A program made the translations under genes and the position numbers. Positions 50,891 through 59,070 of a stretch of 64,000 nucleotides of DNA are shown piece by piece (the first letter of the stretch is position 1; every line of letters begins with the position of its first letter). The stretch is from Brachyhypopomus gauderio (taxonomy: Eukaryota > Chordata > Actinopteri > Gymnotiformes > Hypopomidae): positions 45,324,212 through 45,388,211 of the forward strand of contig NC_135212.1 in the NCBI RefSeq assembly GCF_052324685.1. The letters are read 5' to 3'. A model generated the notes under the pieces. That model ran no database searches. It worked only from the letters and a program-made list of their open reading frames with translations, and was not told where the DNA came from.

Positions 50891-51405
50891 TGTGTGTGTG
50901 TCTCTTTCTCATTCTCTCTCTCTGTTTCTCTCTCTCACTCTTTCTCACATGCCACATCACACCACGTCACGTCACACATTATTATGTAAACTTTGCTAGT
51001 TTGCTAGATCTAGTTATGCCATTTTAGAAATTACAGAAAGAATCAATCTATTATTACCTTAGCGGTCACTAAAATGCAGTTATTTCACTGTTCTTGCTTT
51101 GAAGATTGATGACAGAATCTTCTGTGATGATTATTATGCTTCTTGACCATTTCCAAAGCTTAAACCAGAATCTGAAGAGATTTATGGGAATGGGGAGGAG
51201 TTTAAATTCAAAATATGAAAATAAAATCTTGTTGCATCAATATGGTATTTGGTTTCATACTGAAGGATTTGTGATGTTTTCTTTGTGCCATTTCAGCAGC
51301 GGGACATGCAGACTTTCTAGCCACTTCTATCCAGACATTGCACAACAGAGTGAAATGACATCAGCATCATCTCATACTAATAAACTATGTCGTGGATTGA
51401 CATAA
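35589..51405 (+). CDS. ttll6: ttll6, tubulin polyglutamylase (with an in-frame TGA in exon 3)
   Basis: TTL-family ligase that lengthens polyglutamate side chains on tubulin in cilia. I join 16 coding exons with compatible phases, about 773 codons: 35589-35593, 37264-37422, 39489-39529, 41298-41416, 41781-41911, 42074-42230, 42971-43114, 44114-44199, 44620-44851, 45085-45254, 45773-45952, 46133-46268, 48783-49019, 49691-49856, 50076-50325, 51297-51405. The ATP-grasp-like TTL domain spans about residues 57-415: [74 protein letters not shown] and KPWLLEVNHSPSF (metal/ATP site). A basic segment after it (residues about 415-490) fits the microtubule-binding region. Codon 56 is TGA. Exons 4-12 are certain; 1-2 and 14-16 are inferred from phase and splice sites. 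Confidence 0.9.
37238..37253 (+). repeat. Homopolymer C16 in a splice acceptor tract
   Basis: Sixteen C form most of the polypyrimidine tract of the ttll6 exon 2 acceptor, ending 10 bases before the exon. Confidence 0.9.
37264..37422 (+). CDS. ttll6: ttll6 coding exon 2
   Basis: Open in the right phase, from acceptor (C16)aattcttcag to donor AG|gtacta. Encodes [20 protein letters not shown], a variable acidic/polar stretch, and the basic run [10 protein letters not shown] that precedes the TTL domain in this family. A stronger-looking donor (CAG|gtgagc) lies 25 bases into the exon but would break the frame. Confidence 0.65.
37607..37648 (+). repeat. (TG)n microsatellite
   Basis: Uninterrupted TG run, 21 units, in ttll6 intron 2. 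Confidence 0.95.
39081..39093 (+). promoter_or_regulatory. CTCF motif (full core match)
   Basis: CCAGTAGGTGGCG matches the CTCF core CCASYAGRKGGCR at all 13 positions, with TGCA 11 bases upstream. It lies in ttll6 intron 2, between the housekeeping genes and the eve1/Hox side. Occupancy is unknown. Confidence 0.55.
39489..39529 (+). CDS. ttll6: ttll6 coding exon 3 (contains an in-frame TGA)
   Basis: A 41-nt exon between acceptor gcctttcag and donor G|gtgagt. In the frame fixed by exon 4 it reads split Arg, TGA, then [12 protein letters not shown] and split Val, which is the conserved first strand of the TTL domain. The TGA (39490-39492) is in frame whatever lies upstream. CGA or TGG are one base away. 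Confidence 0.75.
40393..40407 (+). promoter_or_regulatory. Palindromic X-box-like motif in ttll6 intron 3
   Basis: GTTGTCCATAGCAAC: two inverted halves (GTTG...CAAC) close to the RFX consensus GTNRCC(N0-3)RGYAAC with one mismatch. It lies between exon 3 and exon 4 of this ciliary gene and could mark an internal promoter or enhancer. Confidence 0.45.
41298..41416 (+). CDS. ttll6: ttll6 coding exon 4
   Basis: Acceptor tggatcag, donor CAG|gtgtgt. Encodes split Val then [20 protein letters not shown] and [19 protein letters not shown], near-identical to other TTLL6 proteins. Confidence 0.94.
41781..41911 (+). CDS. ttll6: ttll6 coding exon 5
   Basis: Acceptor ttcaacag, donor GA|gtgagt. Encodes [39 protein letters not shown] and CLPA plus a split Asp. 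Not visible as a Met-initiated frame but clear by homology. Confidence 0.95.
42074..42230 (+). CDS. ttll6: ttll6 coding exon 6
   Basis: Acceptor tgctgcag, donor AGG|gtaaga. Holds the nucleotide-binding strand [17 protein letters not shown] and ends VCQLYICR. Confidence 0.95.
42369..42450 (+). repeat. Imperfect tandem duplication, about 43 bp unit
   Basis: ggtcagtttactgcgagtgg (42369) recurs as ggtcagtatactgcgagtgg (42411), each followed by a similar gac-agg-acacat stretch. In ttll6 intron 6. Confidence 0.7.
42971..43114 (+). CDS. ttll6: ttll6 coding exon 7
   Basis: Acceptor tgcccgcag, donor CTG|gtgagc, phase 0 on both sides. Encodes [20 protein letters not shown] then [15 protein letters not shown]...PTRTNL. 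The Asp-Leu-Arg motif is a family signature of the active site. Confidence 0.96.
44080..44102 (+). repeat. (CT)n run in a splice acceptor tract
   Basis: A CT microsatellite ending 11 bases before ttll6 exon 8, acting as its polypyrimidine tract. Confidence 0.85.
44114..44199 (+). CDS. ttll6: ttll6 coding exon 8
   Basis: Acceptor gtcatctcag, donor AG|gtgagg. Encodes [20 protein letters not shown] then QDDITGSK and a split Arg; HLTNYxINK is a TTLL signature. Confidence 0.94.
44620..44851 (+). CDS. ttll6: ttll6 coding exon 9
   Basis: Acceptor gttccacag, donor GAG|gtgggt. Encodes [43 protein letters not shown] and [21 protein letters not shown], with the magnesium-binding Glu at the end. Confidence 0.96.
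45085..45254 (+). CDS. ttll6: ttll6 coding exon 10
   Basis: Acceptor gtgtttag, donor AG|gtgcag. Begins [20 protein letters not shown], completing the ATP/metal site, then [20 protein letters not shown] and a charged helix. Confidence 0.96.
45329..45379 (+). repeat. Tandem repeat, 3 x 17 bp
   Basis: Three adjacent copies of tttcacatagactggcc with single-base differences, in ttll6 intron 10. Confidence 0.9.
45773..45952 (+). CDS. ttll6: ttll6 coding exon 11
   Basis: Acceptor ggttcctcag, donor AG|gtgcac. Encodes [40 protein letters not shown] and [10 protein letters not shown] plus a split Arg, the GGFRRI-P region and the basic helix of the microtubule-binding part. A gtgagg donor 5 bases earlier would break the frame into exon 12. 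Confidence 0.9.
46075..46128 (+). repeat. (GT)27 microsatellite next to a splice acceptor
   Basis: Ends four bases before the ttll6 exon 12 acceptor (gtgtacag|A), so the polypyrimidine tract of that intron is an alternating GT run. Confidence 0.95.
46133..46268 (+). CDS. ttll6: ttll6 coding exon 12
   Basis: Completes the split Arg then [20 protein letters not shown] and [20 protein letters not shown]; the QGESAG stretch is shared with human TTLL6. Donor TCT|gtgagt. Confidence 0.85.
46836..47755 (-). mobile_element. Degraded hAT DNA transposon with transposase N-terminal remnant
   Basis: Terminal inverted repeats CAGGGGTGTCAAACTC (46836) and its mirror ending GAGTTTGACACCTGTG (47755), with an identical 8-bp target duplication ctttacac on both sides (46828-46835 and 47756-47763), the hallmark of hAT insertion. 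Subterminal sequence GCGGGCCACAT is repeated in inverted form near both ends. On the minus strand, 47310-47574 encodes the start of a hAT/Charlie-type transposase like that domesticated in GTF2IRD2: [11 protein letters not shown], then VFQERWESD in another frame, then [20 protein letters not shown] and HQEKRRIVK. The frame is broken at least twice and most of the transposase is missing. It sits in ttll6 intron 12. Confidence 0.88.
47647..47667 (+). repeat. Homopolymer T (about 21) inside the hAT element
   Basis: A T run within the transposon remnant. Length is approximate. Confidence 0.85.
47996..48172. mobile_element. hAT-type MITE with long inverted repeats
   Basis: A 177-bp element with inverted arms of about 50 bp: CAGAGTTGTATAATCCAGG at the left and CCTGGATTATACAACTCTG at the right, continuing inward through TTCAGAAAGTAAAAGTCCTC. 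The 8-bp duplication tctctaat flanks it (47988-47995 and 48173-48180). No coding capacity. It lies 240 bp from the larger hAT element, in the same intron, but the terminal repeats differ. Confidence 0.88.
48783..49019 (+). CDS. ttll6: ttll6 coding exon 13
   Basis: Acceptor gtgtctcag, donor AAG|gtcagg, phase 0 on both sides. Encodes [20 protein letters not shown], then an acidic Glu-rich coiled-coil-like stretch ([19 protein letters not shown]). Not strongly conserved in the family; assigned by position, phase and composition. Confidence 0.75.
49071..49402 (+). repeat. AGT trinucleotide array with regular interruptions
   Basis: About 330 bp of (AGT)3-5 blocks separated by CAGT or ACAGT, a higher-order pattern of roughly 13 to 29 bases. 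In ttll6 intron 13. Confidence 0.95.
49691..49856 (+). CDS. ttll6: ttll6 coding exon 14 (inferred)
   Basis: Acceptor gtctgtgcag, donor G|gtggga. Begins [20 protein letters not shown]. Phase fits both neighbours. If the donor is not used, the frame runs to a stop at 49903, giving a shorter isoform. Confidence 0.55.
50076..50325 (+). CDS. ttll6: ttll6 coding exon 15 (inferred)
   Basis: Acceptor tcttttccag (or gtctctttag at 50090, same phase), donor TTC AG|gtgagt. Pro/Ser/Arg-rich tail, e.g. [20 protein letters not shown]. Phase agrees with exons 14 and 16. Confidence 0.55.
50691..50900 (+). repeat. Large (TG)n array, about 210 bp
   Basis: Nearly pure TG with a few TC/TT interruptions, followed by a CT-rich tail to about 50945. 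In ttll6 intron 15. Can adopt Z-DNA; produces spurious Cys-Val frames. Confidence 0.97.
51053..51110 (+). repeat. 58-bp direct repeat, copy 1
   Basis: Matches 57328-57385 at 57 of 58 positions (only ctg versus cgg differs), with unrelated flanks on both sides. Begins attaccttagcggtcactaa. This copy lies in the last ttll6 intron. Origin unknown: a duplicated regulatory block or a piece of an undescribed dispersed repeat. Confidence 0.9.
51297..51405 (+). CDS. ttll6: ttll6 coding exon 16 (last, inferred)
   Basis: Acceptor gccatttcag; in the required phase it stays open for [20 protein letters not shown] and on to a TAA at 51403-51405. Confidence 0.5.
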
Positions 51406-54136
51406 TATACCTGTAGTTTAATAATAATTAGAGTGGCTCGTGATTCGTCATGATTGACAGGCCTTGTAACATATTATTGATTCATGTGAATAGCTTTTGT
51501 CCTGTTACGTGATGTGATATAGTTTTGAAATTAGCTTGATGTGTTTTTTTCCCATGATGTGTTGATTTCAAAACATATTTTCTAAACATTGGCCTCAGGC
51601 ATATGAGATGCTCCCAAGCATTCTCAGTATGCAAAAATGAACAGAGCTGTACAGTGCAGATAATCACCAATATGACTGTGACGCGTTTATCAGGAAGAAT
51701 ATGCAACCTTATAAAATACCCTGCAAACATGTACAGGTCTGTTCTGAGAATCTGTTACAAAACATGATTTGTGATCAATTTTGTTTAGCTTTGTAAATGC
51801 TTGCTGCAGCCTTCTGACGACCGTTACAGTGATCCACACACTGCCATCACCACTGCACTACCTGTGCTCTGTCTGTAGCGCTGATGCAAACGTCTTCCCC
51901 TTCCGCTCGGCTCTGAATGCTCTTTGAGAGTGAGGGGCATCTGCCAGCCAGAACGACGACCTGCAGAATCTCTAACTGTGATCTGTCTGATGCAGATGAC
52001 GTGTCTACATGCCACACCAATAAAGAGTAAACCTTTCGCAGTGCATGCATTCAAGATTTGTTGTGTGACTTTGCATTGGATGTAGTTTAGGAATGGACTT
52101 CCTCGAGGTCGTGGTGTTGACATAGAACTGGCCGTCATGCCCCCGTCATGCCCAGCTCTGGACTCCCCCATGGCCGAGCCTCCATTAGCAGCAGGATGTT
52201 GTAAATATCACACCGTGGTGCTCACTAGACAAAAGAAAGCTTTTACTGTTTGCTCACTCAGCTTTCTCACTATCTTTTTTTTACAGTCGCTCCCAATTAG
52301 CCTCAATTCACACCACTTGCATGAAGAAGATCATGCCTTTTACTATCAGCTCCCCACCTACTGTCTGGTTTATTACAGACGTCACCTGTTGAGTTATTGT
52401 CTGGCTCAGACCTGGGTGGTGCCATTGAGGCCTGTTTTCATCTTTCATCTATTGCTCCAGGTGATCAGAGGTAGCGCAGCTCTCCGTGGGAGAGAAGAAA
52501 TCGGGCAGCGTGTCTGTCACAGTTTGTCCTTCTAGTGCTTCTTGTTTCCTGGCTGATATTCTTGGATTAATTCTAATTCGAATACAATTAAACGGTATTA
52601 GAGTGTTGAAATCTTCTGCAACAATGCCGATACAAAGCAGATGACAAGCAGGTTTATTTTCAGTGCATGATAACACTTGATAATGAACATTGTAGTAACA
52701 TGCACCTTGATTACCCCTACACTTACTTGGAGTAATCCTATAAATGCCAAGTTGTATATTTTACTGATTTACATTTGGAGACATGACCTCAGCAGTATCT
52801 CATTGGCTTGACTTCCTTTCGATACATAGTAGAAAGGAAGATATGAAAAGGAGCTAATTTATGAGCCCTTTAACGTAATATAACTCAAATCGACTCAGCC
52901 CGTAATAATATAAGATATGAAAGCCTCTGAATTGGGTGCCTCATAAAGACCATGATATGAATACTAACAATAGTGCTGAACTAAACAGCAGCTTGGCGTA
53001 GCTTAACTATAAATTAAGTAGTGCCTCTGTACTATAAATCACCTGCCACAGGTGTGGCTCAAGAAAGCCAACACACCTGGCCTACAGCAGGTGTCCTAAT
53101 CCATGATGCGACCCAGATATATATATATATATATATATCCTAGATACAGGGCAACAATGCTATGAAATCCACTTTAAAATAAAACATTTTCCCCCATCTA
53201 TCCCAATAGTTTTTAATATGGCCAATGAGTGTGTGTCTCAGAACAGAAGACTTCCTGCTCATAAAGCTTTGCCATCAGCACGAGAGGGTTTATTTAGGCT
53301 CACTATTAGCTAAATGCACCGGACCTGTTGATTAGAGGTCTTCAACATCCCTGTTCACCTCTTCTTTTTCGTCTGCTTGGTTCTAAGGCATGTTGGACCA
53401 TGCTGCAGAGGGCTATATGGGTTATGTCTCATGTGGGCTATAATGACAGGATTAAGGAGTATTATCTGTAATTTTGATGTCTGTTGGTTTAGCCACTGTC
53501 TGGGTTGATGGGCTAGAATGCAGAACAGCTTAACAGGTGCACATTTTATATCACAGTACAGAATATCAATAGAAAAATGAAAGAAATGCTTGTTTCTATG
53601 TTATTTTTATACCATACTTATTTAATGTATTTGTAGAAAGTATGCAACCTCTTCAGTTCAAAAATCAAATACTTTAACTAGAATATTTTCATAAATATTT
53701 TAATAACTTGCCATAGAACTTTTTAAGAAGTAAATATATACAAAGGTTATTTTAACAGTATTTGAGAGCAGCATTGTATGATAGTCATAAAAATACCTCC
53801 TTAAAATGTTTTCCACAGGTAGGAAACTACAGCATAACAACTGTACATCATTGGTAAGCCAATTCTCTTCAGTATTTCCCTTCTGGTTCTGATTGTGTAG
53901 CAATATTGTTATATCAAAGACACGTGGTTCCCAACCTTCCCTGTGAAGAGCTGCCTAGCAGAGTTCAAATCCAACACACCTTACATTCAGTGTCCTCAGA
54001 AGACCTTGATCAACCGTGTCAGTAGTATTAAAGATGTGTTCCTATTAAACTCCATACTAACACAGGGTGAGGGGTCAGTGACCACTGATAGAGCAAAAAA
54101 AAAAATGAATCCCTGATGTTATCTGAGGCTTTGCCT
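51406..54136. other. ttll6 3' UTR and ttll6-eve1 spacer
   Basis: ttll6 and eve1 are convergent here. AATAAA at 52019-52024 (plus) is a likely ttll6 polyadenylation signal. A (TA)n run lies at about 53118-53138. eve1 3' UTR should enter from the right; a minus-strand AATAAA occurs at 53289-53294. No other gene is recognisable. Confidence 0.65.
52019..52024 (+). terminator. ttll6: Candidate ttll6 polyadenylation signal
   Basis: AATAAA about 610 bases after the inferred stop codon. Confidence 0.5.
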
Positions 54137-54619
54137 TCACTGTGGCAATTGGACTTCTTCTCTGTATTCTAACAGGGCAGTTGAGGGTTTTGGGGTGCTA
54201 CCCAGAGTTGACCCAAGACTGGGCACCCTCCTGGCTTTGAACAGCTGGTCTGGTCCCCAGTGGAGACAGTAGGAGCAGGGGCAGGCTGCAGGGTGCTGCA
54301 CAGCGTGCACCGGTGGGTACAGCGCAGGGGACGGGAGCCCTCCCAGTCTGGGGTAATGTGAGTGCGGAAGGCGTGCGGTGTCCAGTGGTCTCAGGGCAGC
54401 AGCGCTATAGGGGCTGGGCAGCGTGGTGGGGAGGGAGGACAGGCCTCCCATGCCCAGGTGTGAGTACATCTGGAGGGGCAGGGGAGGCAGCACTGGGTAC
54501 GGCAGCCCTGCAGTTGCCTGGTTCACCATGAAGGTGTACAGGTTTGGGTCCAGCGGGTGTGGCCAGCTCAGACTGTGGCGCTGCCTCTTGTCCTTCATCC
54601 GTCTGTTCTGGAACCAGAC
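54137..54619 (-). CDS. eve1: eve1 coding exon 3
   Basis: Acceptor gtaattgcag. Begins [20 protein letters not shown] (homeodomain positions 47-60 and after), then the Pro/Leu/Tyr-rich tail, [15 protein letters not shown] and ends [12 protein letters not shown], stop. Confidence 0.95.
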   Translation of the reverse strand, partial: VWFQNRRMKDKRQRHSLSWPHPLDPNLYTFMVNQATAGLPYPVLPPLPLQMYSHLGMGGLSSLPTTLPSPYSAAALRPLDTARLPHSHYPRLGGLPSPALYPPVHAVQHPAACPCSYCLHWGPDQLFKARRVPSLGSTLGSTPKPSTALLEYREEVQLPQ

Positions 54620-55595
54620 CTGCAATTACACGGAAGAAATGGGGTTGCAGTCAAGACGACTGGAATATGCCTGAACCCAGTAGGCTAGTAATGAAACACT
54701 CACTGCTGTGCCCTCTCTGTAACTAGCACTGCTAATAGCCTACTAGAAATGTAAATAATTACATCGAGACGGGTCAAAGTTATCTAATTAGTTTACAAAT
54801 TTAAACTTATCCAATGGTCCATTTAACTAATGTTCACTTATTTGAGCTAAATAATTGCATATATTTTGGCTAATGTGAGTATTTTGAGCGTCACGTGTAA
54901 AAGTATACCTTTATTGTGGTCTCGGGTAGGTTGAGCGCCGCCGCCAGTTCACACCGTCTGGCTCGAGACACGTAACTCTCTTTGCAGTACTCGTGCTCGA
55001 GGCGCGACAGCTGCTCGCGCGTGAACGCGGTTCTGTGCCGCCGACTTTGGTCTATCCCGGTTATCAGCGCCATGCGCGGGCACGATTCCTCCTCCCCATT
55101 GTCACTGTCGACGTGACTAACGGAGGAAACCGGAGACTCCGTTCCTTCTGCCACTGAAAAGTAACAAGACGAATTCAATAATATTTTATTCCCGAGTTGT
55201 AAATTGGAAATAATGGAAATAACTAGAGCTAGATAACTAGAGTAACATGCTTTAAGTTTTCATTCAGATTTATTAGGCCAACAAACGTATTGCATGGTAA
55301 ACGGGGATATAAATGGCACAATGTGAACAAATTTCGTTAAACGTATACAGGAACTGAGCACAAATCCTTATCCCAGAGTCCCAACGTGCGCCGTGTCCAC
55401 TATATTAACGGTAAGCAAAAATGATGCCACGCATAGTGGTAACGGGTCGTTCGAGGATATGCTGGAAAAGTTTTAACAAAGATTGATTGCATCCACATTA
55501 ACTGTGTTAGCCTCCGTCGTAAAGCTGCACTCTCGACTATGCATATAATTCTCGAACAGATGAGTGTTAAAGAGTGATGTAATTTACTTACACAT
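54137..55595 (-). CDS. eve1: Even-skipped homeobox gene (eve1-like, HOXB-linked evx paralogue)
   Basis: Homeodomain transcription factor of the Evx family, which patterns posterior and ventral mesoderm and tail bud in fish embryos. Three exons: 55595-55592, 55153-54909, 54619-54137; 732 nt, 243 aa. The homeodomain is residues 38-97 ([48 protein letters not shown]), split by an intron between positions 46 and 47 as in other Evx genes. The C-terminal part keeps the Evx signatures [24 protein letters not shown] and the end motif REEVQL. The N-terminus before the homeodomain is only 37 residues (EVX1/2 have well over 150). In fish this HOXB-linked paralogue is called eve1; tetrapods lack it. Start codon choice is inferred. 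Confidence 0.93.
54909..55153 (-). CDS. eve1: eve1 coding exon 2
   Basis: Acceptor ttacttttcag, donor AAG|gtatac. Encodes [20 protein letters not shown], a short acidic linker and homeodomain positions 1-46 up to LPETTIK. Codons are GC-rich in the homeodomain. Confidence 0.95.
55592..55595 (-). CDS. eve1: eve1 coding exon 1 (start codon, inferred)
   Basis: AAAATGT|gtaagt: the ATG is followed by one base and a strong donor. It is in frame with exon 2, and an in-frame TAA lies upstream in the exon, so no longer N-terminus is possible from this exon. Alternative: start at Met29 within exon 2 (MALITGIDQ). Confidence 0.6.
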
Positions 55596-56150
55596 TTTCC
55601 TTGGATAATTCCCTAGTGAACTTTGACCTTTGAAGAAACGTCTGGGATATTAATCCGGATATCTCCTACGTTTTTCCTCGAGTCGACTGTTACAGCATCG
55701 CAATCCCCAAGACGTGTTGCTTCCCTCGCCGCCGAGGGGACCTTTGTAGACCCGAGCCAAGTTCGTTTATAGGACGAACGATGAGTTGTTTTTGTAACCT
55801 CTGCCCACCCCTCCTTGTGTGTGATCTGTCTCGGGTCGTCCCGTCTTCGACTAATGAGAGACGCGTTCAATCCGTCGCGGCGCCGCCTGGGCGCTCGGGG
55901 AGAAGGAGGTGTTACATTTTCTTTGGTCTCCGACCTGCCTTTGTACTTTTGTTATGGAGAATTAAGATAGACCTCCCTTTGCTTACTGTCACTCTGACAC
56001 CCCTGGAGAGACGGACCGTCCCTCAGTGTTCCGCAGCGTTTGATGTTAGTATTTTTGGAAGTCAATCATTAGAATCCTAATGTCCGTAAATTGTAGTCGC
56101 AGACACACGAACTGTCTGGACAAACACACAGTGTTGCGCCACAGCGCAGT
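55596..56150 (-). promoter_or_regulatory. eve1 5' leader and promoter region
   Basis: CpG-rich stretch (e.g. cgtcgcggcgccgcctgggcgctcgg near 55875) directly upstream of the eve1 start. It contains an 85-codon upstream open frame (55870-55613) that stops 17 bases before the eve1 ATG and is out of frame with it. Transcript start is not visible. Confidence 0.5.
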
Positions 56151-57327
56151 TATATAATGTGACTGCGTGCATTTCTACAAATACATTTATTTAGACTGCA
56201 AGAAACTGTCGGAGAAATAAGGAAAGAGGAAGCGCGCGTGCTGGTCACGACGGGTTCCAGAACGTTATGATTGAATTAATCTAGAGCGCTTTTGAAAGCA
56301 AGAGCACTTTACATATATTGAGACATTAAGACAATTTCTCCAGCATCAACAAAAAAGATGCCGATGATTCTAGTCCGCATCACTGAGTTCTGTGTATAAA
56401 TACGTGTGCATAAATCTGCATACAGTAAAATAACTGCCTGTTTATTATATATTCTATAAATGCAAAATACTCTATGGATTTTATTTTGGGGCAATTCTAG
56501 CAGGGCGTTGTGATATTTGATAAACAGGAACACTGATTAGCAAATCCATAAATTATTTGTCTTTCATGCAGTCTTTTGACTAATTATCTCTTTAAACATT
56601 GAGAAGTGGAATGTTAATATATAATCGTGGAAATCAATTATCAAAACGTAATCGCCCTTCCTGCATTACCCTGCACTAGGCTACTCATAATTTATGTGAA
56701 ATGTCATTTTATTTTGTTCTGTGCGCATTTCTGGGTTGTTACGACACCTTCTCAGATAAACCAATTATGATATTAATATAGCCCACAATTGTATGACAAT
56801 AAATATAACCGATGATCCATTTTTGATGGTTTGCTAGTTCCATGATCAGCATATTTCTGTCAACTTTCATTACCAACAAATGAGCTGTTCATCCAGCTCA
56901 AAGGCTGATGCACGATCCAATAATAATGTCCTTGTCCTGAATGTCATTTGACAGAATCCTTTTTTCTCTCTCCTTGCGAAATGATATACGATCACGTATC
57001 AGACAGTGTTCGTATTGTTATGCATTTCCGCTTTGGTAACTTCAGCGAACTACAGGCTCCGCGGAGACGGGCGGTTGGTGTCGCGCTCTGGTGACACAAT
57101 GACACTTGTAACAATGGACCTGCGTCCATTCGGATTCATTTGATCAGTCAGGCCAGGTGCGTGTGTGTGTTGGTTTATACGTATTATGATTAAAGTGGAA
57201 CTAGCTTGGCTTTGGCACCTAACGTGTCACACTGATGACATGAAATCAGTGTAACCGATCATTTTAAGTTGATTAATTTAAGCACAATTCATTAGGTTAT
57301 GACGATGTCGAATGTAAGTTGAATATA

Positions 57328-57385
57328 ATTACCTTAGCGGTCACTAAAATGCAGTTATTTCACGGTTCTTGCTTTGAAGATTGAT
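57328..57385 (+). repeat. 58-bp direct repeat, copy 2
   Basis: Partner of 51053-51110, one mismatch in 58 bases. This copy lies 1.7 kb upstream of the eve1 start codon. Confidence 0.9.
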
Positions 57386-58975
57386 AAGCGAAATTATCTT
57401 AGCCCATCTTAGATGCCTACTGTCAGTGGGCGTGGAGGTCATTTTATTGGGCACGATAACGTTGCAGCACTTTGAAGATATTCCACTTTTGGTCTAAATA
57501 ATTATCTAAACTAAATAAGTACTAAATCATTTTTACATTATTTTCTCAGAGATTAATGTTGCTATAGCCTTCTGGGAATTGTTGGGTTTTGTAATGAGAT
57601 GTTAAATCATATCCTGGTAGATGAAAGCACAGTCCCATGTTGACATGGGTAATCAGATGTAGGCTAATGGTCTCCACTCATCCTACTGGTGTCTCAGTGA
57701 GAAACCTCTAACATTTACTTAACATTTTTTGACCTATTTTTTGTGTTTAGTCTGTAAGTGCAACAAAATGTACCATATCAACAGGCCTACCCAGGAGGCC
57801 TGCTCAATTACCTCACCTAACTCATCAAACTGCAATTTGCTCTCATTCCTTTTGCTGGTATGGAAGTCACCCGTGTCTCTTCACTGAAACTGAATTTTCT
57901 TCATTTATTGACATTTGGCTACTATCCATTGGTATGCTGGTGAAACTTAACCAGATGTGTTCTATCACCCTTAACTGCTTATTCTTGTGGTGGCTTAGCT
58001 ATTTTAGACACGCAAAGAGGTGTGGCAAGGCGAAATAACTTTCTGGCAATATTTATACCAATATTTATACCAGATTTATATTTAGGATAATATCTTACAT
58101 CTGCCTGCTTAGGCATTGGTATAAACAATGCACAGCGGTGCTAAGAAATAAGTCACTGGTGGGCATACACTGACATCTTAAGATATGATTTATGCGGAAT
58201 CAAGATTATGACCCTTAACACCTGTACTGTAGGTAATAATATTGTTATGTTATATTATAATAACGGTATATCTAGACTACGGTTAATGTATTGCAAGCTT
58301 CAATTACAACTGGGAGTTGCTTTGGTATAGTTTAACCAAATGCAATATGCATTCGTCACAGTTTAAACGACGTGGAATCTTTGTTGTTCGATTATTAGGT
58401 CACTAAATTATTAAATTCGTCAACGAGCCAACAGAAATATGTTCTAAATTCACCCGATTAATTCACAATGCCGGCTTTACTCTAACTATAAAATTGTTAA
58501 ATTAATTAATTCTCAGATATGTAATTAATAATAAATTGAATGTTTATTATTTTCCCGAGTAATTACGTTAGTTGAATGAGAATTTTCTATAATATTTTGC
58601 ACACCTAACATTTAACGGGCGTATAGGTTCGTCAATAGTTGACATGCAATTTCCTAATATTTTTGCGCTTTGATGAGCTAATTTTAATGAACTTTACATA
58701 CGTTAACAAAATGAATGTTTGATACAAACCTTGCAGTCTGTGTCCCATGTTGTGATCGGACAAAATCAAGTACTCACCTAATAATTAACTCTAGTTTAGG
58801 CGAGCCCTGTCACAAACCAATCCTGATAGCTGGTAAAGACGTACTGTATGATCAACTTGTACTGTACTGTCAAGTATCATAATTATACTCTATGGCGTGA
58901 TAATAACATTCAGATTGCAGGTGTTTATAGACGGGAAGGTTTATAGATGGAACAGCTATTTTTCTATTCATTTAT

Positions 58976-59070
58976 CAAATGATCAAATCAAATATAGATC
59001 AAAAGATCAAATATAGAGAAAGATCAAATATATATAGATCTCTATATTTGAAAAAGATCAAATATAGAGA
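58976..59070. repeat. Cluster of gatcaaatatagag repeats with inverted copies
   Basis: The motif gatcaaatatagag occurs several times in direct orientation and once inverted (gatctctatatttga), so part of the block can fold into a hairpin. Confidence 0.8.

Noticed and set aside
50579-51027. Cys-Val repeat proteins of 101-136 codons
   Set aside because: Translation of the TG microsatellite.
55613-55870. 85-codon minus frame as eve1 exon 1 coding sequence
   Set aside because: It ends in a stop before the donor and is out of phase with exon 2; kept only as a possible upstream open frame.
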